Part shown: in pieces, positions 13,559 through 25,494 of the stretch
Layout: each line of letters opens with the position of its first letter
How positions within the stretch are numbered: the first letter of the stretch is position 1
From: Pisaster brevispinus
Taxonomy: Eukaryota > Echinodermata > Asteroidea > Forcipulatida > Asteriidae
DNA: 64,000 bases
Assembly: GCA_023634235.1 (NCBI GenBank)
Contig: JAMKCF010000013.1
Location: 2,046,001-2,110,000 of the forward strand
Direction of reading: 5' to 3'
The notes under the pieces: generated by a model
What the model saw: only the letters and a program-made list of their open reading frames with translations
Databases searched by the model: none
What the model was told of the DNA's origin: nothing
Program-made: the position numbers and the translations under genes

Positions 13559-13726
13559 GTAAATATTGTTTTTAAATTTTTTAAGAGCTGTGATTTTTGT
13601 AGTTCAGGGTAATCAGTGTCAAACTTTAATGAGACAGTAGCACTTCATTGTTACTGTCATCCCTTACCATTGAGATAGCAAGTAAGATAAAGATTGAAAA
13701 AGTAATCTTGGTATCATCACTGGTTC

Positions 13727-13826
13727 NNNNNNNNNNNNNNNNNNNNNNNNNNNNNNNNNNNNNNNNNNNNNNNNNNNNNNNNNNNNNNNNNNNNNNNNNN
13801 NNNNNNNNNNNNNNNNNNNNNNNNNN
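13727..13826. other. assembly gap (100 N)
   Basis: Exactly 100 unknown bases, the usual placeholder for a gap of unknown size. It lies 168 bp downstream of the last recognised exon of the zinc-finger gene. Confidence 0.99.
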
Positions 13827-13864
13827 GCAAATTTTTATGCTTACGTGCTTTGTGGAATTGGGCC

Positions 13865-13983
13865 CAGGGCTAGATTTGATGACACTGCTTAGCGCAGAAT
13901 TGTTGCGCTTACAGCCGATAGAATTATATACTTTATTACAGGGTGCAATAAGCGCACTAGACCACTTTAAAATTTGAGCCCTG
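13865..13983. mobile_element. short MITE with CAGGGCT ends
   Basis: The ends CAGGGCTAGATTT and AAATTTGAGCCCTG are imperfect inverted repeats bounding about 119 bp. The interior has GCTTAGCGC/GCGCTTAC words like those of the elements at 59271-59425 and 61286-61533. Immediately to its left, up to the gap, is the tail of another element ending GGAATTGGGCCC. Confidence 0.5.
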
Positions 13984-14040
13984 ACTGTCTATATGTAAGG
14001 GTTGTTTGCAGTAGTTTTGATTTGACTTACTACGGAGCGA

Positions 14041-14310
14041 GGGACATTGAGAAAATAAAAGAAAGTCACAACTGTGACTGATATCGCATAGACTTCCACA
14101 AGTCATGACTTATAATTATGTATTTATTATTATTATATATCTCATACTTATGACTTTAGCATAAGTCATTATTATTGCTTAATATCTCACAACTATGATT
14201 ACCATAAGTTGTAATTATGACTTGTGCAATCAAGTCATATTTATGAGAACATTCTGACTTGTTAATGTCATAACTATTGGATATAAAGTCATATAAACTT
14301 TGACTATAAT
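14041..14310. repeat. AAGTCATA-rich degenerate repeat
   Basis: Many copies of AAGTCATA, TATGACTT and close variants occur in both orientations (for example GTAATTATGACTTGTGC). No clean period is visible. It looks like decayed palindromic simple repeat. Confidence 0.5.
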
Positions 14311-14582
14311 TTCTCACTGTCCATTCAACGCTTCCGTAACCTGATAAACTGAAATAATGACATTCTCATTCCAGGGGTAATCATAATGATTAAATTCATG
14401 ACGATACCAAGCACACAAAATTGTGCCTATAAGCAATTTCGTTTGCCAGCAAAATTGGTATTGAATATGCGTTGCTCTGACTGGTAAAAAAAAAAAAAAA
14501 CAATTCTGCGTAAAACCGTACCATTTGGCCGATACACCATCGCGCTCCATTTTAATTCCTCACTGCACCTTCTTGTTATGCT

Positions 14583-14988
14583 TATATGTGACCCGCTCTT
14601 GTGAAAATGAGTCAGATGTTGACAGTTTAAAGAATTGAGTTATATGCATGGCTGGAAAGAACACACCAGCAGCAGTTATTTGTATATGTCTAAGCTTTGG
14701 GGTGTATCGTGTGCTGAGTTACTCCTGTTTGAAATTAGTCAATATATAATTTTTTGTTACAAACGAATACAGGTAAAGTGACGTTTAAACTACCACTTCG
14801 CGCAAAAGGATACAAATTAGACTAAAGTATGATCACAAAATTGTTGTATTCATAGCTTTATTGCCTAAAAATAAGTGTTCTGAAAAATAACCATGCAAAT
14901 ATAGATCTTAAAAAGTAAAAAAAAAAAAAAAAAAAAAATAATGCATTGGGCGACATCTGACTCATTTTCACAGAGTGGGTCACATATA
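14583..14988. mobile_element. MITE with TATGTGACCC ends
   Basis: About 405 bp bounded by inverted repeats of about 36 bp. The left end begins ATATGTGACCCGCTC and continues GTGAAAATGAGTCAGATGT. The right end is its reverse complement with few differences, and TA dinucleotides flank both ends. A 24-bp poly-A run lies near the right end. It has no open reading frame. Confidence 0.75.
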
Positions 14989-15432
14989 TCAACTTGGGTA
15001 GACTTGGCGGGGGGGGGGGGGGTTAATATGGTTTACTGTCCATAGGAACAAGGTTGGACCAACAAAAACCAAGTGTTTGGTTATCATAAATTCCGTCGAG
15101 AGACAACACCACCATGTGATCTCGCGAGACTTCATATCCTGCCCGTAAGTTCCTGAACACGCGCGGATTTATTGATTCGCATGAAATGAGCCAAATGGAG
15201 TAGTTGTTTTTTTGGCTGAAGCCCTCGGGGAAATCAAGTCAGTCGCTGTATATTAGAGCCAATCTCGTTCAATTAAACATGTATACGACCCTCGACTCAC
15301 AAACGTTAACTCAACTTACGGGTTTATAGGCCTGTGAGGGCACATTCGTTGGGACACCATTTCTTAAAGGGAACCGTGGTGTAAGTTTCTAAACCTTGTT
15401 AAAGGAACACAGAACCTAGAAAAATCGTATAC

Positions 15433-15492
15433 GGTTTCAGATCTTATAAGATTCAATATCTTATAAGATTCAAGATCTTATACGATTCGAGT
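15433..15492. repeat. three tandem palindromic ATCTTATAAGAT units
   Basis: Three successive units of about 20 bp, GATCTTATAAGATTCAA and variants. Each centre, ATCTTATAAGAT, is a perfect palindrome in the first unit. Confidence 0.75.
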
Positions 15493-16212
15493 TGCAAATC
15501 AAACACTTATAATGATTCTGTTGAACCAAGAGGGCGCTGTTGAAAAAAGACTCGGTGGCAGAACTTATAGTGTATCTCCTTGCAGTACCAGTTACTTATA
15601 GAATGGCATCTTCAATAGACTCTAAACACTAAGTCAACGACTTGAGACAACAAAACTCTAAAGAAGATGAACTTTAATGCCAGTAACTAAGTCAATATTT
15701 GTTAAGAAATCATTGCAAGGCTGCGCTTGCCTCACCCAAAATAAGCAACACGCGCGTCTGTAGTAGAACTGCTTATGCTCAGGTCTTCATAATAATAGAT
15801 TCTACGGAGCTCCGAGTGTGCCATGCAACTTATTAGGATCCTGAGATGGTGATGATGACATCCCATACAGAAATACATGTCGTTGTCCCGCGATAAGTTA
15901 CAGCGGATGACGTCATATCATTAGTACGACAGTGTCGACATACCGAAAATACCGATGTCGTCATCCTATGACGATACCGGGAAGTCGAAATCTTAGTTTC
16001 AAGATGTCGTCATCCCGAAAAGTCGGCTTTTCAGAGCTCCCCGTATAGGATTCAGTCACAGAAAAGCTTTCAAATGGTAACAAACACATTTTGGTCAAGA
16101 AAGTGATAACTAAAATAAAATGCTAGGTCCTAGAGGGAGAAAGTTACACCGATTACGTTGATGGTACATCATTGGTATTTGGAAGAGTAAATCCACCCTC
16201 TGGCTTTCAATA

Positions 16213-16550
16213 GACCTTATGCATTGACGTCAGCAAGCCGCCATCTTAGAGGTAAACAGATGATGAAACAATGGAAAACGCACAGATTCGTACGCGCGGC
16301 GCACATGATGAGCAAATGAACAACCTCCCTTTCAACCTCGTTCCTAGTTGTGTACGATCTCGCCGCGCCATTTGTTTTTCTTTCCCAGAGTACCTTACTC
16401 GATCGTACTAGAGGTATCGATCACTGATCTCTATACTGACTATAGAGATCAGTGGTATCGATACGGCGTGCTGCCCATGGTAGCGAGGCTGCCTCCTTTT
16501 CACCTCTACGCGGGGGCACCCTACTCAAATGACGTCATGCGCATAAGGTC
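16213..16550. mobile_element. MITE, GACCTTATGC family, copy 1, interrupted
   Basis: TA dinucleotides flank ends of the form GACCTTATGC...GCATAAGGTC. Inside each end is a TGACGTCA or near-TGACGTCA palindrome. The element carries a nested 159-bp insertion at 16333-16491. An uninterrupted copy in reverse orientation is at 20843-21015, so the insertion site can be read directly. Confidence 0.8.
16333..16491. mobile_element. nested MITE, CAACCTCG family, 9-bp target duplication
   Basis: Ends CAACCTCG and CGAGGCTG are inverted repeats. Flanks CCTCCCTTT (16324-16332) and CCTCCTTTT (16492-16500) are a 9-bp direct repeat with one mismatch. The interior has an imperfect hairpin with arms of about 22 bp (CACTGATCTCTATA and its complement). 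The same family occurs at 25033-25279, also with a 9-bp duplication. A 9-bp duplication would suit a Mutator-type element, an assignment from duplication size alone. Confidence 0.8.
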
Positions 16551-16830
16551 TATATAAACACACCTTACAAACCGTAAATGTCAACAAATTAGGTGTCCCA
16601 TTTTGATTGCAGTAAGAAACGCCGATATTGAAGTCTCCAAATGCTATGGCTGTATGTCTTTGACAGTGTTTCAGACGGAAATATTTCTCTGGAGGATTGT
16701 AGTGGTATACGAACTTTATAATAAGCGAGCTTTCAAATTGGAAACAATCAGATTTTGTTTTTGTTTCCGAGAAATTCAATTCTTCAAAAATTGTAAGGGC
16801 TGTAACCTGCTGATAACAATTTGGCAACCG

Positions 16831-16962
16831 ACACTGCCCTTTTAGCAGTTCTATTCCGCCCAAAATGAATTTGGCGTATAGGCAAATGCGTCTAGTGGAT
16901 ACAAATTGATTAAGAGCATTCCATTCTCGGAAAGTGCGCACAAGAAACACGAAGTGTCTATC
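16831..16962 (-). pseudogene. possible LINE reverse-transcriptase 3' relic
   Basis: A minus-strand frame reads VRTFREWNALNQF, close to the R-T-I/F-R-E-W-N-x-L motif near the C-terminus of many non-LTR retrotransposon reverse transcriptases. Nothing upstream confirms the rest of the domain, so this is at most a fragment. Confidence 0.3.
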
Positions 16963-17269
16963 TGCGATTTCACAGTCGAGACAAGAAATAAAGGATACAG
17001 GAATATATAATGTTAGGCCCTACCTGTCTGTTGAATGACAATGAGATGAACAAATCGATAACATTTTAATCTCTTAAATTCATGAATTCACTGTTTAATC
17101 AAAACATCACTTAGACCGACGCGTCGTGGAGTTGTGGCCACATCCGATTGCAGTATCTTGTGACTAGAGCATGGCTTTGTTACCAACATTTGTTATTCAT
17201 TGTGATTTTAAAGGAAAGAATACTACGCGATTCCGAGTAACAGGATTGAAGACAAACACAAACCATGAG

Positions 17270-17362
17270 AATGTTGTTGTTGTTGTTGCTGTTGTTGTTG
17301 TTGATGATGTTGTTGTTGCTGTCGTGTTTTCTTGTTGTTGTTACTGTTCTTGTTGTTTAGTT
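17270..17362. repeat. (GTT)n-type microsatellite
   Basis: Imperfect GTT/GCT trinucleotide tract. It produces a Val/Cys-rich frame that is not a gene. Confidence 0.9.
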
Positions 17363-19035
17363 GTTCTTCTGATTGGATTTTGTCTTTTCTTTGTGCCTCT
17401 TATTCTAAGAAACATATAACTTTGTTGCTGTTTTCTCGAACACCGCTCGTCATTAGACTTTACATATTGTAAGACCATAATTATGAAGATCAGTAAGAGT
17501 GAAGAATGACTACGGGGTGACGACACAGTCGGTATATTTCTTAACAAACTTCAAATCTCTCTTTCGGAAACAGTAAAATCAAATCAACAAAACGGCATAC
17601 TGCGTAGTCTGTGCGTCGCGGTATGAAATAATTATATGATTTTTACCACATCTTTTCGCTGCGCATGATGATGAATTACCTTGAAACTTTAAAGCTGTTT
17701 TTTCTCTCATGAAAAACCAGCCTATCAGGTTGCAGAAAATGACGTCTTGAAAGCAAAGCCCAGTAGCCATTTCAGTATTTTATTAGATTGACTAGATCAG
17801 CGAATGGTCGCCGTGCTGCGAGATTTAGTTATAAGTTTACTGTTCCTTTGAGACCGAGAGGACCGGTGTATTACCGTCACACTGACCGACAAATGTGTCA
17901 CGTTTACCCCCGCAGGAAATCCGCGGAAGAGGGTCTTAAAGAGGCGGTTTCATTTTAAGAACAGTCATTTTAAGAACAGTCAAAAAAGCAAACAACAATA
18001 AAACAAAGAACGAACCAAACAAAGACAACGGAGAAGACAATACAATGTCTGAAGTTAGCAGACAAAGAGAGGATTATCCAACATTGTTTGTTGTGTTCAA
18101 CTTTGACCTTGCATGATTTCTTTAGATCTGTCATTATTTTACACTGGCATGCGTTAAAATGCATTTAAACAGTCTGTTTGCCCGAGTGCCACCTTTAAGT
18201 TTTGGCGCCCTAAACCCTGAAAACTTACAACTCGTTCTATCAGTTTTTACACTGATGGGAATTTCTTATTCATCTCAGGACAGAACATGTCTCGTTTTTC
18301 GTCACATTCCCCATAATACGATACTGTAACAACAATCGTACATGTATTATACAAAACGGGTGCCTGACTACTACTCCCTTCCAGCCTCAGTCTGGTTACG
18401 GCAGTTTGAATGGGAGGGGGGGGGGGAGATGGCTTCACCGCATAGCTTTAATGCAGAGCCGTGATTTTGAATTAACACTTCCATTAAAGTACATGTTGCT
18501 CCTGCGGTAGATTGCAGTTCGAGATATACATTGTTAATGAAAGACAAGGAACCTCAACGAGTCTGGTGGCGCACAGTATTCTCATTATACCCAAAGCGAT
18601 GTGACCTCCGGTAGGGTGAACTATTCAGCTACCTGGTGAAACTCACATGTCTTTAATCACTTCATTATTGTTGGTGATGAGACAAAGGTTTTTAAAAAGG
18701 GAAGAGAGACAATGACACATGTGGATCTTTCCCTCGCAATTTTAGGTAGAATTTATTGCGAATTTAGGGCGAGAAAATGTGAGTTACATCATCAAACGGT
18801 AGCCCCGTGTAAAATGTATAGCAAGCTCTACATTGCACGAGGCTGTATTGTCACAGAGTGACGAAATGGTTTAAGAGAACAAACCTTTTTAAATGTAGAA
18901 TATTTGTTTTCATATTAAACTAGCTTTGGGATCGCCAAGATGTAGGCGGTCTTTGACAATGTCGATGCGTGAATTCAGTATTACAAGGACAAAACAGCAA
19001 CATTTTCTAAGAAATGTGTTCTCCGTGTGATTCTT
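17363..19035. other. non-coding stretch, no gene seen
   Basis: No supported exon. It holds a segment near 18367-18420 (ending TTGAATGGGAGG plus an oligo-G tract) that resembles 36975-37025 in ERCC8 intron 7, so it is probably a dispersed repeat. Confidence 0.35.
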
Positions 19036-19233
19036 TCACATTAAACTGAGCCGGTTCCATGTCCCAGGGGACCTGATCAATTTCTGGGTCAATGTGACCC
19101 GGAATTGGCCTCAAAATGAGCCAGAAATGGGTCAAACTGATGCAGAGACCGAGTTTTAAAAAATTGAATTTTTAACCATTTTTTCCTGGTCAGCTTGACC
19201 CAGAAATTCTGACCCGCTAGATTTTACAGTGTT
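19036..19233. mobile_element. MITE, GACCC family copy 2
   Basis: It shares with 7678-7932 the ordered words TTTCTGGGTCA, GACCCGGAATTGG, TTAACCATTTT and GACCCAGAAATT, and ends GATTTTACAGTG. The left boundary is approximate. Confidence 0.55.
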
Positions 19234-19942
19234 GAGCCCCGTTAAAAAAAACAGTATTTATTCGACGTTTCGATCAGTAGGTCTTCATTAATTGCTATCA
19301 GAATATTTCCGCCATGTTTATGGGAATCCCACTTGTAAAAGAAGTTGGGGATAGTTTTGGGACACGGAGCGTCTTCACAGAAAGTTACATCTCTAGAGGT
19401 TTCTGTAAAGAAGAAGAACATTTGGAGGAGTGGGGGGGGGGGGTGCGATCACAATCTTCAAGAGATGATGATACATAAAGATAAATAAACTTTTAAGAGG
19501 TTGTAATAACGGGAAGTCTAGAGTGGGTTCCGAGAAATCCTCCTTGGGAGAATCTTTGAGGGAGAAAATAAATCCTAAGTGAGTGCCAGGAGGAAACCCC
19601 CCTTTCTTGATATCGCTCGCTTAGAATTAATGCGATTGGAATTCAATTTGGTACAATATGGAGCACGGGGTTTACATAATAAACGGCATGAGAAATGTCA
19701 CTGCGATAGAATGTAATCCCATTAGAGCATCAGTGCGGAGTCAGATACCCTGGGTATTTGTACTTATTATTGCTGACGTCACATAGCAATTCAATTTGAT
19801 AACGGGTTGTTAGTTTGTTTAGAAGGAAATCTTCTTTCTCCCCAACTTCCCAACTACCTTTATCCGATAGGCAAAGTATCCCAAACACAATCTGGCACCC
19901 TCGAAAAAAGATACTGTCAAAAATAGAGAGACCGCCAACTTA

Positions 19943-20015
19943 GGGCTAGATAACTCAGTTGGTAGAGTGCCGACACGTGAATCCGGAGGTCGTTGGTTCA
20001 AATCCCGCTTCAGTC
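19943..20015 (+). pseudogene. tRNA-like sequence (degenerate tRNA or SINE head)
   Basis: A D-arm-like box (ACTCAGTTGGTAGAGTGCC) and a B box (GGTTCAAATCC at 19995-20005) have tRNA spacing. The acceptor ends do not pair and the anticodon stem and T stem have mismatches, so a functional tRNA is unlikely. A T-rich stretch follows, as in Pol III units. Confidence 0.55.
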
Positions 20016-20387
20016 AATTTTTCTTTAATCAACCCCAAATTATTAAAATGTACCCAGTCAGATTCCCTTGTGGTTTATTACTTGATACTAAAAAACAATC
20101 TGTTCTCATTAAACAAACAAAAAACCTACCCGAAAACTTGCGATAGTTCTGAATTGTTATACGAGGCTTCGATGAGCCTCGAGACAATAACATAAAATCC
20201 AACTGCAAATCTAGAAATGATTTGTCTAATTAGCAATCATATCTATAATGAAAGGTTGTTTTTTTGGAAACGATTTGGAGAATGTATCGTGTGGAAATGA
20301 TTGCATGCTCGATTAGCATATAGCAATAGTGGACCTAAAAGGTGTTGGCATTCATGATTGAGAAAATAGAATTAGCTGCAAACTGCT

Positions 20388-20475
20388 TACCAACCAAAAA
20401 GACCCGTGCTATAAACGCAGAAAATTGTAATAACAGCCTGACGTTTCGACCCTAGTAGGATCTTTCTCGAAGGCT
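20388..20475 (+). repeat. GACGTTTCGA repeat, second copy
   Basis: It matches the left flank and left arm of the hairpin element near 125-200: TACCAACCAA, then GCCTGACGTTTCGACCCTAG, then TCTCGAA. The inverted right arm is missing, so this is a truncated copy. Confidence 0.6.
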
Positions 20476-20842
20476 AATTTAAAAAAAAAAAGAAAGAGAA
20501 AAAAGGCTCTTATGATTGTACAAAATTAAAAGTGTTATAATTTGAATATAGCAATGGTTGGTCCTTTGTTCAACACATTAAAAGCACACCACTCCACACT
20601 TTATGCCATAGGTTCGTTAACCCTATGTCTGCCTGTACATAAACCTTTTTCAGAATGTCTCGTAGCTGTACAGGGATGATTGAATATTAAAGGGAAGCTA
20701 TCGAACTTTTGATTTGAGTTAATTGATTACCGTACTACTCCAGTTTTCAGTAAACATCCCATGACCCCACCCTGAGAAGATTCCATCAAAGTTTGTGGTC
20801 GTGTTTTAGTGAGAATAAACGGTTTACGCAATGTCCGGGATA

Positions 20843-21015
20843 GACCTTATTATGCACATGACGTCATTTGAGTAGGGTACCCTCGCTTAGAGGTCAAAGG
20901 GAGGTTGTTCATTGGCCCATCATGTGCGCCGCGCATGCAAATCTGAGCGTTTCCATTGTTTCGTCATCGGTTTACCTCTAAAGATGGCGGCTGGATGACG
21001 GCAGTGCATAAGGTC
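20843..21015. mobile_element. MITE, GACCTTATGC family, copy 2, intact
   Basis: TA-flanked ends GACCTTAT...ATAAGGTC. Reverse-complemented, it aligns with both halves of 16213-16550 but lacks the 159-bp nested element, giving an empty-site comparison. It carries TGACGTCA at one end. Confidence 0.8.
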
Positions 21016-21709
21016 TATTGTGTGCACGTTTATGATATTGGGCTTATTTCGACTGCTGACAATCGCAATAAACAAAGATGAATGTGAGGTCCTCAAATGT
21101 AGTTTCATAAACTGTTTTTTACAGTATTTCTTGATTTTTCTCTGGAGGATTGGTACGGGTAACTTTGAAGGGGAATTGCAACATTTGTAATTTTTTTTTC
21201 GAGAAAATGTAGATTTGTGGGGGTAGGATTCAATATGAAATATCATTCCAGAGACATTTTGTGCGTCAGTGACCGCCGGGAAAAAAACCCGAGAGCAAAT
21301 GGTGATGATTTTAAGCTGTCAGACGGACCTTGTATTAAAACTCACACTTTCAAAAGATTGGTCGGCCGACCATCGCTCCAAAATGACACAACATTCCATC
21401 TTTCGTTATAATCAAATAACACCTGGCGAAACGATTTCACCGGTGAGCTTTCAGCTTGAAAGAAATGGTGTTTCGATAGTTACCGACAATGGTCTTTGTC
21501 TTGAATTGAAACTAATCGTTTTGATAGTTTCCCCATACCTGTTATTTTCACGTTCAAAATGAGTTTATGGTCATCAGATGAATGTACGTTCCACATAAGA
21601 AAATGTCTTCTTGAACACTAGACACCGTGCCGTCTCGCTACAGCGACCACTTACCAAGCAATAGGCTTACCGAGTTTGGGTGAATACCCAACAATATGTC
21701 GGTTCTTAA

Positions 21710-21870
21710 AAAAAAAATTGTTGTTGATCGTGTCCGGGCCATCGAAGATCGATGCAGTACTGTTCACCGTCTCTTTGCCTCCCCGTGCCCACGGCTTAAT
21801 CTCCACAACATCCGCTACTTTCTCCCCGGTTATATCATACCCATCAATTTTATATTCTCGGCGAAAAAAG
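21710..21870 (-). other. orphan coding-like segment
   Basis: A minus-strand frame reads EYKIDGYDITGEKVADVVE and continues with EIKPWARGG. The composition looks protein-like, and a pyrimidine-rich tract ending CGCCGAG precedes it. I could not find a good donor or a partner exon in phase, and I do not recognise the protein. Confidence 0.2.
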
Positions 21871-22653
21871 AAAATAAAACAAGAAATGGCATGATGTATA
21901 ATGACATGGGTGTTAGAGCTCGGGATCTTAAGGGAGAAAAAAAAACTGACAGTGGCAAAGTGTGTCAAAGTGTACGTTCAAATCGTGTGAAGTGTAAATC
22001 GTATGACGGTAATCGGTTGAAGACGAGTATGGCACTAAACAACTCCAAAAAGAGGGCAACTGTGACAGTATCTGAGCGTATTTTCATTATGGCTGTGACG
22101 TCACCAACGTGGGTTTTAAAGGTGTGTACAACCTTTCTTTTGAATAAATACCTTTATTTCGAACTGTGAACATGGGTTTACAGATTTTGAAAAATCAGCG
22201 TTGTTTTAATTTGGTCGTGTTTCGTAGTTTCGCTTTTGAGTTGCCTACAAGCAGAGATTTCAATATCACATGATGTTATTTTCCTGTAAGAAATTAGCAC
22301 TTCTGGTGGAAATATTAGTGCTTGACATGTTAACATTGTATGTCGATAACAATGATATGCCATGTCATTAACAATTTTGCTTTTACAACATCAAATAACG
22401 ATAACTATATTTTAAAATATAACTACTGTATTATCACAAACCGGGCTTACATCTGTTCATCTGTCACACAATATTTGACATCTCCACGTTGTTTTAAAGT
22501 CTACACGACTGTGCTTCCCTATCTTTAGAGTCCGTGTGTCAAAACAAATACTCAAAAAATACACAGAAAGGAACTTAAGTGTCATCGAACACACACATTA
22601 TTTCACCATTGGGGAGTCTTTACACAAAACAAGCAGATAATAAATTGACTTAC

Positions 22654-22752
22654 ATCTGAAGACGCGCTGTGACTTCTACCTCTAAGTCCCCTCTTATTGT
22701 CCCAGAGATGAGTCGGGGCAGGGTCGCTGGGTACCACTAGCCTAGCATCCAT
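22654..22752 (-). CDS. possible first exon of an unidentified gene
   Basis: An ATG in a fair Kozak context (CAACATGG) opens 33 codons, beginning MDARLVVPSDPAPTHLWD and ending SHSASSD, directly followed by the consensus donor GTAAGT (22653-22648). The reading frame is open upstream as well, so it could be an internal exon. No phase-matched downstream exon was established. Confidence 0.3.
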
Positions 22753-24890
22753 GTTGAGTACAGAGACTCCGCTGTCGACAAACACACTTAAGTCTCCTAA
22801 TACATTCCAAATCGCCGGAACCAGGGGAGGACTAACATACGTCTCTTTACGCCTCGGGCATCACCATTGAGAGGATAACTGGAACCAGACTAAAGATGAT
22901 CACACTCGCGCCATATTTTCCTTGTAAACACTTTGAAACTCTTCCCGCGCGTGTAATTGAGTTGCATGCATATAATTAGCGGTGTAGCACCGTTGTGCAT
23001 AAGATATTTTGATGTAAAATGATGAAGTATAGATTTCGTCCTTGGTTTAGAAACTCCAGCCTTGTGATTAGAGTCCACAGATGTATCTAAATATCACTAT
23101 CAAAATATTATATTTTGCAATAAATTTTCTAGCGCAATGCACGTTGGACGTGGCTCTACACATCCAAGGACATACCGGTATCTCTAATATCGCCGTACCA
23201 CCGCTAATGAGAATCAGTTTCCAAGATTCGGCGATGACAACTGATATTCCGAAAAAAATATATGATTCCTCCGATGGCGATGCGTTCCGGGTAGTGGACA
23301 CGCGATCCGGATAAGTCCACTTCAGTTTAGGCAGTGTGAGTTAAGTGGGCATGATCTGGGGGACGAAAACGCTGCATTACAATCCAGGATAATGAAGAGG
23401 AGCTGAAGAATAAATCCTGCAGGTGATGATGAGAACTACGAGTTTCGGCCCGATGATTATTTAACTATAGTGTCAAGTCAATACATCTGATACGGCTGCA
23501 GGCCGCAGTTGATCTACGCGATTAACCTACATTAAACACTTCATCATCCAATATGCAACATGGTCACACACTCCTCAACATCGTGGTGACTGCTGGACTT
23601 TACGTTATCACATCCAGCACAATCAAGGCTTTCTCTCTAAAAGGTTTACCCACCGAACCTTAAACATTATTCAACAGTACACACACAAAAAGCGCGGGAG
23701 AAAAAGAGTACACCGCGTGCAGTGTAGACTTCTGCGGCGTTCTGTAGCATAGCAGTGACCACTTACCCGTCATTTCATGCTGGTGTTCGGGTGAAGTTGC
23801 CTCGTATTCTTATCAAGGGGATTTGGTGAATCGGTCTGTAGTGTCGACTTTGGGTCCATCAGCTCATCTTGAGAGGATGATACTTCCTGAAAGATTGATG
23901 TTAATTTGGCGCCACGCGGAATATTGCAACGTGCGGTTGATTTTTACATTCCCACGGTGGCCGTGATTACGGAAGTTCATTTGTTTTGAGCGGCGAAGTT
24001 GTACATTGGTACCACGGAAGCACACACAGGGCTTCGACGAAAAAGACAATCCAGTCTCACCAAGTTAAGTTGTCGAGAAATAAGAGCAACACTTGTGGGT
24101 GAATGACGCGGAATCAAGATGATTTTAACGACGGGTGTTTGGCCGTTAGTAATCAGACTGAATCTCCGTGGTTCCACGACAAGCCAAATGGAAACCTATA
24201 CTGGATGATGGCGTCTTGACAAATAGCTGACCAAATCTCATAATTCATCGATCGATGTCATCCCAGACAACGACCAAAATCAGTGAGCGTCAAGGTGGGA
24301 CCCAGGGGATCGAATTATGTGACACAGTGCTACACGGTTGAGTTGCCAATTGCCCCGTCACTACTACTACTAGACTAGAGCTTCAATGGTAACACTGCTA
24401 TCGTCATACGATAGCATTGACCAAAAAAATGCGCCTTGCAGTGCGATTATGGTTGCGCATGCATGGGTCTTAATCTACGTTTACTTATCACTGAAGCATG
24501 CCTTGTCTTCATGGGTTTAATGTGTAATTCAATGGTATAGTAGCTTCGGTTGAGTTGAAACCAAAGCTTGATTCAAGACCTACTGTAAATGAATTAACAA
24601 GAAAAACATGTTGAAATACACGACTTGATGACATAAAAACCTGACCCAAATTGACAAAATAAGGTCACCAACATATATTCCCATACAAGACACGTTCTAC
24701 AATCTCCTTTAATCGAATTGCATTGTGCACACAGATGTACCAACATCATTAAGGCCCAAAGTGGATTCGTCTTGACGTTTGACCTCACTGATCTAATAGT
24801 AATAATGCTCTCTGATTCAGTAATATATTTCCAAAACAATATTGGGGTGGGGGAGAGAGGAATCAATATAAAAATTGATCAAAGTTGTCT

Positions 24891-25360
24891 ACACTATTCT
24901 TCAAAAAAACCTCCCAGGTCAGAATTGCCGTGACCGTGACCTCGAAACTGGTTAAAAAGTGGTATTTTGACCCGAGTTACACGCCAGTTTGATACAGCTT
25001 GAGGTCAATCTGACACAGAGCCCGAGTCACACCAGCCTCGCTACCATGGGCAGCGCGCCGTATCAATACCTGTCGTCGCTTATTAACCCCTGGTTAGGGA
25101 AGCACTGAAAATCAACGCTGATTGGCTAACCAAAAGGTACTGCTTTGCGTGCACGCTTGTTGAAAACATTCGAGCGCTTGTAGGGCGCTTGTCGGGTGCT
25201 TAGTTACAATCGAGCGAGGCATTCTGGGAATTAAAAGTAAATGATGCGGCGAGATCGTACACCACTGGGAACGAGGTTGGAGTCATACTGACCCAGAAAT
25301 GGGTCAGGCCATGGGACCCTGATTCCGGTTAAAAATTCTGACCCGGGAGTTTTTGAAGTG
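24891..25360. mobile_element. MITE, GACCC family copy 3, interrupted
   Basis: Ends ACACT...CCTCCCAGGTCAGAATT and AATTCTGACCCGGGAG...AGTGT are inverted repeats. The element is split by a nested 247-bp MITE at 25033-25279. The interior words match the other GACCC-family copies. Confidence 0.7.
25033..25279. mobile_element. nested MITE, CAACCTCG family, second copy
   Basis: Ends CAGCCTCG and CGAGGTTG are inverted. Flanks GAGTCACAC (25024-25032) and GAGTCATAC (25280-25288) are a 9-bp direct repeat with one mismatch. In reverse orientation it matches 16333-16491 through the block GTGTACGATCTCGCCGC. It is longer because of extra internal sequence. Confidence 0.8.
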
Positions 25361-25494
25361 TACAGCAAACTAACTACCAATTCTCCAGTGAAAAATATCC
25401 GTCTGACTAATTAAGTTAGAGAAGTAGCATTTCACAAGACCTCACAAATTACTCTTGCTTATTTCGGTCGACTCATTATCGAAAACAGCACGGC

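Noticed and set aside
16525..16950. A complete 141-residue minus-strand protein
   Set aside because: It runs across the end of a MITE. Only the short LINE-like motif near its start is of interest.
19943..20015. A functional tRNA gene
   Set aside because: The A- and B-box regions are good, but the acceptor, anticodon and T stems do not pair properly.
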